From Burkholderiales bacterium (GTDB taxonomy: Bacteria; Pseudomonadota; Gammaproteobacteria; Burkholderiales; Usitatibacteraceae): a DNA stretch of 60,336 nucleotides. Positions 56,379 to 60,336 of the stretch are shown here, piece after piece (the stretch's first letter is position 1; each line of letters starts with the position of its first letter). The notes under the pieces were generated by a model that saw only the letters and a program-made list of their open reading frames with translations, was not told the DNA's origin and did no database searches. The stretch is from the NCBI GenBank assembly GCA_025360815.1, contig JANYBL010000061.1:1-60336 (forward strand). Reading direction: 5' to 3'. Made by a program: the position numbers and the translations under genes.

Positions 56379-57137
56379 ATGAAGCCCACAGCCATCATTG
56401 CAGATGACGAACAACATCTGTCCAACTTCCTCAAAGACCGCCTCGCCGCACTTTGGCCAGAACTCAATGTTATCGCCCTCGCGGCAAACGGGCCCGAGGC
56501 GCTGAGACTGATTGACGATCATGTTCCTGACATCGTGTTTCTTGATATCCGCATGCCGGGCTTGACGGGCTTGGAGGTGGCGGGGCGCATTGATGTCAAA
56601 ACTCGCGTGGTGTTTGTCACGGCATTTGATCAATATGCAGTTGATGCCTTCGACAAACAAGCGGTTGATTACCTGCTCAAACCGGTGACCGATGATCGCC
56701 TTCAACGGGCGATTGATCGGCTCAAAGAAAAGCTCACCGCCAAGGAAGTGCCGCAGGACATCAATGCGATTTTGAAGTCGCTTGCCAATGTTTTGCCCCA
56801 GGCGAAAAGCAACTATCTTAGATTTATTCGCGCATCTGTAGGCGAGCTCACCAAACAGATCCCGGTCGATGAAGTCTATTATTTTCAGGCGCAGGATAAA
56901 TACGTGAGCGTCTACACCAAGGAAGGCGAATCGCTGATTCGCACGCCACTTGCCGAGCTGCAAGAACAGCTCAACCCCGATGAGTTTTGGCAAATTCATC
57001 GCTCAACCATCGTTAATGTAAACCGTATTGCGGGCACCAAGCGCGACATCATGGGACACACCTTGGTGAAGCTAAAGGATGTGAAAGCAGAGCTGCCGGT
57101 TAGCCGCGGTTACGCGCATTTGTTCAAAGGTATGTGA
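56379..57137 (+). CDS. LytTR-family response regulator
   Basis: 252 residues. Receiver domain (TAIIADDEQHLSNF, phosphate-accepting Asp in PDIVFLDIRMPG, QAVDYLLKP) and a C-terminal LytTR DNA-binding domain (VDEVYYFQAQDKYVSVYTKE, FWQIHRSTIVNVNRIAG). Start ATG 56379; a longer frame opens at 56250 inside the kinase gene. Partner of the LytS kinase. Such pairs often control membrane or carbon-uptake genes; the target here is unknown. Confidence 0.95.
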   Translation: MKPTAIIADDEQHLSNFLKDRLAALWPELNVIALAANGPEALRLIDDHVPDIVFLDIRMPGLTGLEVAGRIDVKTRVVFVTAFDQYAVDAFDKQAVDYLLKPVTDDRLQRAIDRLKEKLTAKEVPQDINAILKSLANVLPQAKSNYLRFIRASVGELTKQIPVDEVYYFQAQDKYVSVYTKEGESLIRTPLAELQEQLNPDEFWQIHRSTIVNVNRIAGTKRDIMGHTLVKLKDVKAELPVSRGYAHLFKGM

Positions 57138-57176
57138 GAATTCTCAGGGCGGTAAGTTTTTGGTTAGGGGTAATTA

Positions 57177-57781
57177 ATGGGTATTTCAATCCGCCAATCG
57201 CAGGAGACCGATATTGCAGCCATTGCAGCCATCTATGCCATCTATGCCACGAGCGTCATTGCCGACACCGCGTCTTGGGACTATGAACCGCCGAACCTGG
57301 AAGAGATTGCACAACGCCGTCGTGACGTTTTGTCCAAAAAATTCCCTTACTTGGTAGCCTGCGACGAAGGGAGCGTTATGGGTTTCGCCTGCGCAAGCAA
57401 CTATCGCACGCGCGTGGGATACCGTTTTGTCGTCGAAGACTCGGTCTATGTACAAAGCGGTTTCCAAGGGCGTGGCATCGGGCACAATTACTCAACGCAT
57501 TGATTGTGGCCTGTGAACAACGCGGAATTCGGCAAATGATTGCCGTCATCGGCAACAGCGAAAACAGTGGGTCAATAAAACTACATGAACGCTACGGATT
57601 CGCAATAATCGGGACGTTTAAATCCATTGGTTTCAAATTTAACCGCTGGCTTGACAGCGTGCAGATGGTACGGGTGCTTGGCAAGGGAAGCGATTCTCCG
57701 CCGGCTGAAAACACCCTTGAACCCTTGCACTGGTGCGGCACTTGCGACGATTGCCGGCAATGCCTTATCAGACGCGATTAA
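57177..57781 (+). pseudogene. GNAT acetyltransferase split by a frameshift
   Basis: Preceded by AGGGG. The first frame (57177-57503) holds the N-terminal GNAT part: SIRQSQETDIAAIAAIYAIY, then VYVQSGFQGRGIG, where the frame is lost and HNYSTH-stop follows. A second frame continues the domain: QLLNALIVACEQRGIRQM and NSENSGSIKLHERYGFAIIG, ending near 57781. Loss of one base in the GGG at 57480 would explain it; restoring a G reads GIGAQLLNALI. The C-terminus has a CGTCDDC motif. The gene is either disrupted or affected by a sequencing error; the GNAT family acetylates small molecules or proteins. Confidence 0.85.
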
Positions 57782-58461
57782 TCAGACGACGTTTTTTTCA
57801 TCACCTGAAAAAACAGTGGCGATTCAACCTGCGTGTGCAACCAATTTCTAAGCGCCGCGTATTGCGATTGCTCAAACCACATCCGATCCACTTCAGAAAA
57901 CTGTCGCACGAACGGAAAAATGGCCATATCGGCGATATTAATTCGCGCACCGCACAGCCCCGAATGGCGATTGAGGCGTTCGTTAAGTTTCGCTAAGAAA
58001 ACTTCACCTTGTTGGCGATAGATTTGTTTCGGATGTTCGGGATAGCGGCCTGCATATTTGTAGCGATCCAAGGCGTGCTTGAACGTACTATCGTTCTCCC
58101 CAATCAACGCCCTCACCTCATCAGACAACGTTGCATTGCCTTCCAGCCAATACGCTGGGTCATGCTGGCGCAACGCCCAACACATAATGTCTAAACTCTC
58201 ATCAATCACCGTGCCATCATTGAGCACCAAAACCGGTACGGTGCCTTTCGGCGAACACGCCAACATCGCGGCGGGCTTGTCACGTAACGATACCTCATGC
58301 GTCACCGCCACAACACCGCTCACCGCCATCGCCAGCCGCGCCCGAATGGCATAGGGGCAGCGGCGGAAGGTGTAGAGGGTCGGCGGTGTTATTGCTGTTG
58401 GTGGCGCGGGTGGCGTTGGTGTCATTGATACCGTTATTCGTAGCGGCATCGGTGGCGACAC
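57778..58461 (-). CDS. Glutathione S-transferase family protein
   Basis: 227 residues, or 215 from the internal ATG at 58425. A thioredoxin-like domain begins LYTFRRCPYAIRARLAM, with a catalytic-type Cys, and has VPVLVLNDGTVIDESLDIM; a helical domain follows. The Pro/Thr-rich lead (TPTPPAPPTAITPPT) before it is low-complexity. The RCPY start resembles glutaredoxin-2-like GSTs. Its stop overlaps that of the convergent acetyltransferase remnant. Cytoplasmic, with no clear substrate. Confidence 0.9.
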   Translation of the reverse strand: MSPPMPLRITVSMTPTPPAPPTAITPPTLYTFRRCPYAIRARLAMAVSGVVAVTHEVSLRDKPAAMLACSPKGTVPVLVLNDGTVIDESLDIMCWALRQHDPAYWLEGNATLSDEVRALIGENDSTFKHALDRYKYAGRYPEHPKQIYRQQGEVFLAKLNERLNRHSGLCGARINIADMAIFPFVRQFSEVDRMWFEQSQYAALRNWLHTQVESPLFFQVMKKTSSD

Positions 58462-58467
58462 TATGCG

Positions 58468-58923
58468 CTACGAGGTTTTGTTGACGTCGTTGTCTGTCGT
58501 TGAGCCTGGACTTTCGTAAACGGTCGCGCGCGGAATGATTATTTCCACGTGCAACGGCACAAAAATCCACAACAAAATATAGACCAAAATGCCGAAGCCA
58601 TGTAGAAAAGTCATCAACACAAACAACAAACGCCATGACCATGTCGGAATATCCGTCGCCATCGCCAAGCCGCCACAAACGCCGCCAATCCAGCGGTCGT
58701 AGAGCGAACGGCGCAATGCATGCAACGCGGATATAGCCCTTGATGGCATGCCATTAGTGTCGTTGCCGAATGATTCAGCTTTATGAGAATTAGCGGAACG
58801 CTCAGTTTGACTAAATTGCATTTCTTCGATGAGTTTCTTTTTGGCGAGCGAAAATTCTTCGTCAGTGAGTGCGCCTTGCTGATGCAGGGCGGTCAATTTT
58901 TGCAGCTGGTCAGCCATGTCCAT
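58468..58923 (-). CDS. SHOCT-PspC domain membrane protein
   Basis: 151 residues. A SHOCT domain at the N-terminus (QLQKLTALHQQGALTDEEF) is followed by a Ser/Asn linker, then a PspC domain (LYDRWIGGVCGGLAMATDIP, WRLLFVLMTFLHGFGILVYI) with a membrane segment. PspC proteins sense envelope stress with PspA/PspB; no other psp gene is near. SHOCT motifs bind partners in many envelope proteins. It lies upstream of the GST gene by 6 bp on the same strand. Confidence 0.9.
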   Translation of the reverse strand: MDMADQLQKLTALHQQGALTDEEFSLAKKKLIEEMQFSQTERSANSHKAESFGNDTNGMPSRAISALHALRRSLYDRWIGGVCGGLAMATDIPTWSWRLLFVLMTFLHGFGILVYILLWIFVPLHVEIIIPRATVYESPGSTTDNDVNKTS

Positions 58924-59159
58924 GATGATTCCTTCGCGGTTTGTTAGTGAGGCTTCACGTCAAGCACAATGGCAATGTCGCATGGCGACGCAAAATCTCC
59001 AATACAGGCGCGACGGATCACAGAATTTAACGACTCAAATGCATACTGCTCACCTTGCTGTCACCCTATCGCTGCGTACCTTCAGCCAATTTACGCCGCG
59101 CGCTGTTGGCTTGCGCCAGGTTCACCTTCTACAAATTTCAAGCTAGTTGATTTGCGCCT

Positions 59160-59921
59160 TCATTTCGAAACCGCAATCATCCGCCCGTTTGGGCCGTCGA
59201 ATAATTGAATATGGATGCCATAAAGCGATGCGAGTGACTCGCTATTAAGAATGATGTCGGTCGCGCCAATTTCAACCTTGCCGTCGCGCGACATCGTGAG
59301 CGTGCGCTTGGCCGTGCGCAAAGCATGTTCGGGATTGTGGGTGGTAAACAATACCGAGCGTCCGCTTCCAGTCAGCTTCGCAATTGCGTCAAGTATTAAA
59401 AATTGATTCCCGAAGTCAAGACTGGCCGTAGGCTCGTCAAGCAGGATTGTTGATGCTTCTGCCGCGAGCGCGCGGGCAATGAGCACCAGCTGTTGCTCAC
59501 CACCCGATAGCGAACTAAACATGCGATTGACAAAGGCCGACATGCCCAGCTCATCTAAGGCCTGCTCGGATATTTTGCGATCAAAGGCTCCTGGCTTCGC
59601 GTACCAAGCAAGATGCGGCACACGCGCCATCTCGACAACTTCGATTACGCTGAAATTGAAAAAACCGGCCGACACCTGCGGCACATAAGCGACATCGCGG
59701 GCGATTTCGGCAGGTGTTAATGCGTCGAGTAGCCTACTATTCAATCGCACCTCTCCCTGCAACGCGGGTAGTAAACCTAATAAGGTCCGAAATAACGTAG
59801 TCTTTCCACTGCCGTTGGGCCCGAGAACAGCAACTGCTTCCCCCGGGCTTAATTGCAGAGAAATATGGTTTGCAACGATCCGCGCTGCATAGCCGATGGT
59901 GAGTTGATCGGTTGCGAGCAT
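59160..59921 (-). CDS. FecE-type ABC transporter ATP-binding protein
   Basis: 253 residues. Walker A GPNGSGKTT, Q-loop, signature LSGGEQQLVLIARAL, Walker B TILLDEPTASLD and the H-loop TTHNPEHA. This is the ATPase of a FecBCD/BtuCD-type importer for iron-siderophore, haem or cobalamin. It follows the permease gene (stop at 59931) by 9 bp. No binding protein or riboswitch is visible in the window. Confidence 0.93.
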   Translation of the reverse strand: MLATDQLTIGYAARIVANHISLQLSPGEAVAVLGPNGSGKTTLFRTLLGLLPALQGEVRLNSRLLDALTPAEIARDVAYVPQVSAGFFNFSVIEVVEMARVPHLAWYAKPGAFDRKISEQALDELGMSAFVNRMFSSLSGGEQQLVLIARALAAEASTILLDEPTASLDFGNQFLILDAIAKLTGSGRSVLFTTHNPEHALRTAKRTLTMSRDGKVEIGATDIILNSESLASLYGIHIQLFDGPNGRMIAVSK

Positions 59922-59930
59922 GGATGCGCC

Positions 59931-60336
59931 TCAACCTTTCCCGCGCAAGGTCGCCGCCATCATCAGCAAAAAGATGGGCGTACCGATTGCGGCGGTTAAA
60001 ACGCCAGGGGGAATTTCGATCTGTGTCATCGTGCGGCACAGGGTATCGACCACCAGCATAAACGTGCCGCCGATAATCATTGATAGCGGCAGCAGGCGTG
60101 AGAATTCAGCGCCGACCAACAGCCGAACCGCGTGCGGTACGACCAGGCCCACCCAGCCAACCATGCCGCACAGCGAGACTGATGTTGCCGTCATCAACGT
60201 CGCAGCAACGATGACGACGAGACGATTGCGGTTAACGTTCAGCCCCAAGGCACGCGCCTCATCATCAGGCAGCGATAACAAATTCATCCGCCAACGCATC
60301 AAAAAAAGCGGGGTGAGCGAAGCGACAAAAATCAGT
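59931..60336 (-). CDS. FecCD-type ABC permease, partial (5' end outside window)
   Basis: The C-terminal 135 or so residues of a FecCD/BtuC permease. The frame is open to the window end: IFVASLTPLFLMRWRMNLLS precedes ALGLNVNRNR, GMVGWVGLVVPHAVRLLVG, LSMIIGGTFMLVVDTLCRT and the FecCD end IPPGVLTAAIGTPIFLLMM. Several membrane segments are visible. Pairs with the ATPase downstream. Confidence 0.93.
   Translation of the reverse strand, partial: LIFVASLTPLFLMRWRMNLLSLPDDEARALGLNVNRNRLVVIVAATLMTATSVSLCGMVGWVGLVVPHAVRLLVGAEFSRLLPLSMIIGGTFMLVVDTLCRTMTQIEIPPGVLTAAIGTPIFLLMMAATLRGKG

Overview
The window looks like the chromosome of a betaproteobacterium of roughly balanced base composition (by eye near 50% GC). 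The basis is gene order: suhB-trmJ-cysE followed by a complete iscR-S-U-A-hscB-hscA-fdx-iscX operon, dapA-bamC-MBL hydrolase, and corC/lnt/glyQ/glyS/gmhB/plsC/YgjP-like/gloA are arrangements typical of Burkholderiales-like genomes. The genus cannot be named from the sequence. Most of the window is ordinary core genome; there is no rRNA, CRISPR array or prophage. || Layout. 0-0.8 kb: an internally deleted IS21-type element. 0.8-5.7 kb: EAL protein, purM, a PerM-type exporter, a HAMP sensor without an output domain and an unknown protein. 6-8.4 kb: nadA with kynU. 8.4-9.3 kb: a long stretch with no convincing gene. 9.3-12.4 kb: dapA-bamC-MBL hydrolase. 12.5-16.5 kb: an Ala/Lys-rich lipoprotein, a phospholipase-D-like unknown, a JmjC ribosomal oxygenase, and an overlapping peroxiredoxin-slyD pair. 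17-22 kb: mutS, suhB, trmJ, cysE. 22.3-28.2 kb: the ISC iron-sulfur operon under a strong promoter with a near-consensus IscR box. 28.2-30 kb: a gene with a signal peptide broken by two in-frame TGA codons, then a glycine-zipper protein. 30.3-41 kb: a long minus-strand block (ClpX-like ATPase without zinc domain, gloA, YgjP-like protease, plsC, gmhB, glyS, glyQ, lnt, corC, mutY). 41.2-49.1 kb: a redox-stress neighbourhood (rubrerythrin, CCG-domain Fe-S protein, DUF3501, tRNA-Gly, DUF3034, exported truncated haemoglobin, katG with an OxyR-like box, a four-Cys miniprotein). 49.2-60.3 kb: accessory genes (AraC-type membrane regulator, S41 peptidase, DUF2141, Tat-exported carotenoid oxygenase, 2TM protein with a LytS/LytTR two-component pair, a frameshifted acetyltransferase, GST, SHOCT-PspC protein, and the start of a FecCD/FecE-type metal-uptake ABC system that runs off the end). 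|| Two themes stand out. Fe-S and peroxide/NO metabolism is dense: the ISC operon, NadA, MutY, the rubrerythrin cluster, katG and peroxiredoxin. Short tandem repeats of 8-14 bp recur both between genes and inside them: the TrmJ N-terminus, a Gly/Ser/Asn-rich insert in the peroxiredoxin, the hscB-hscA gap, the DUF3501 leader and the gap after the S41 peptidase. The most unusual items are the double-TGA gene, the ClpX-like protein whose pore and adaptor elements are all altered, the repeat-built TrmJ extension, and the redox-stress cluster.
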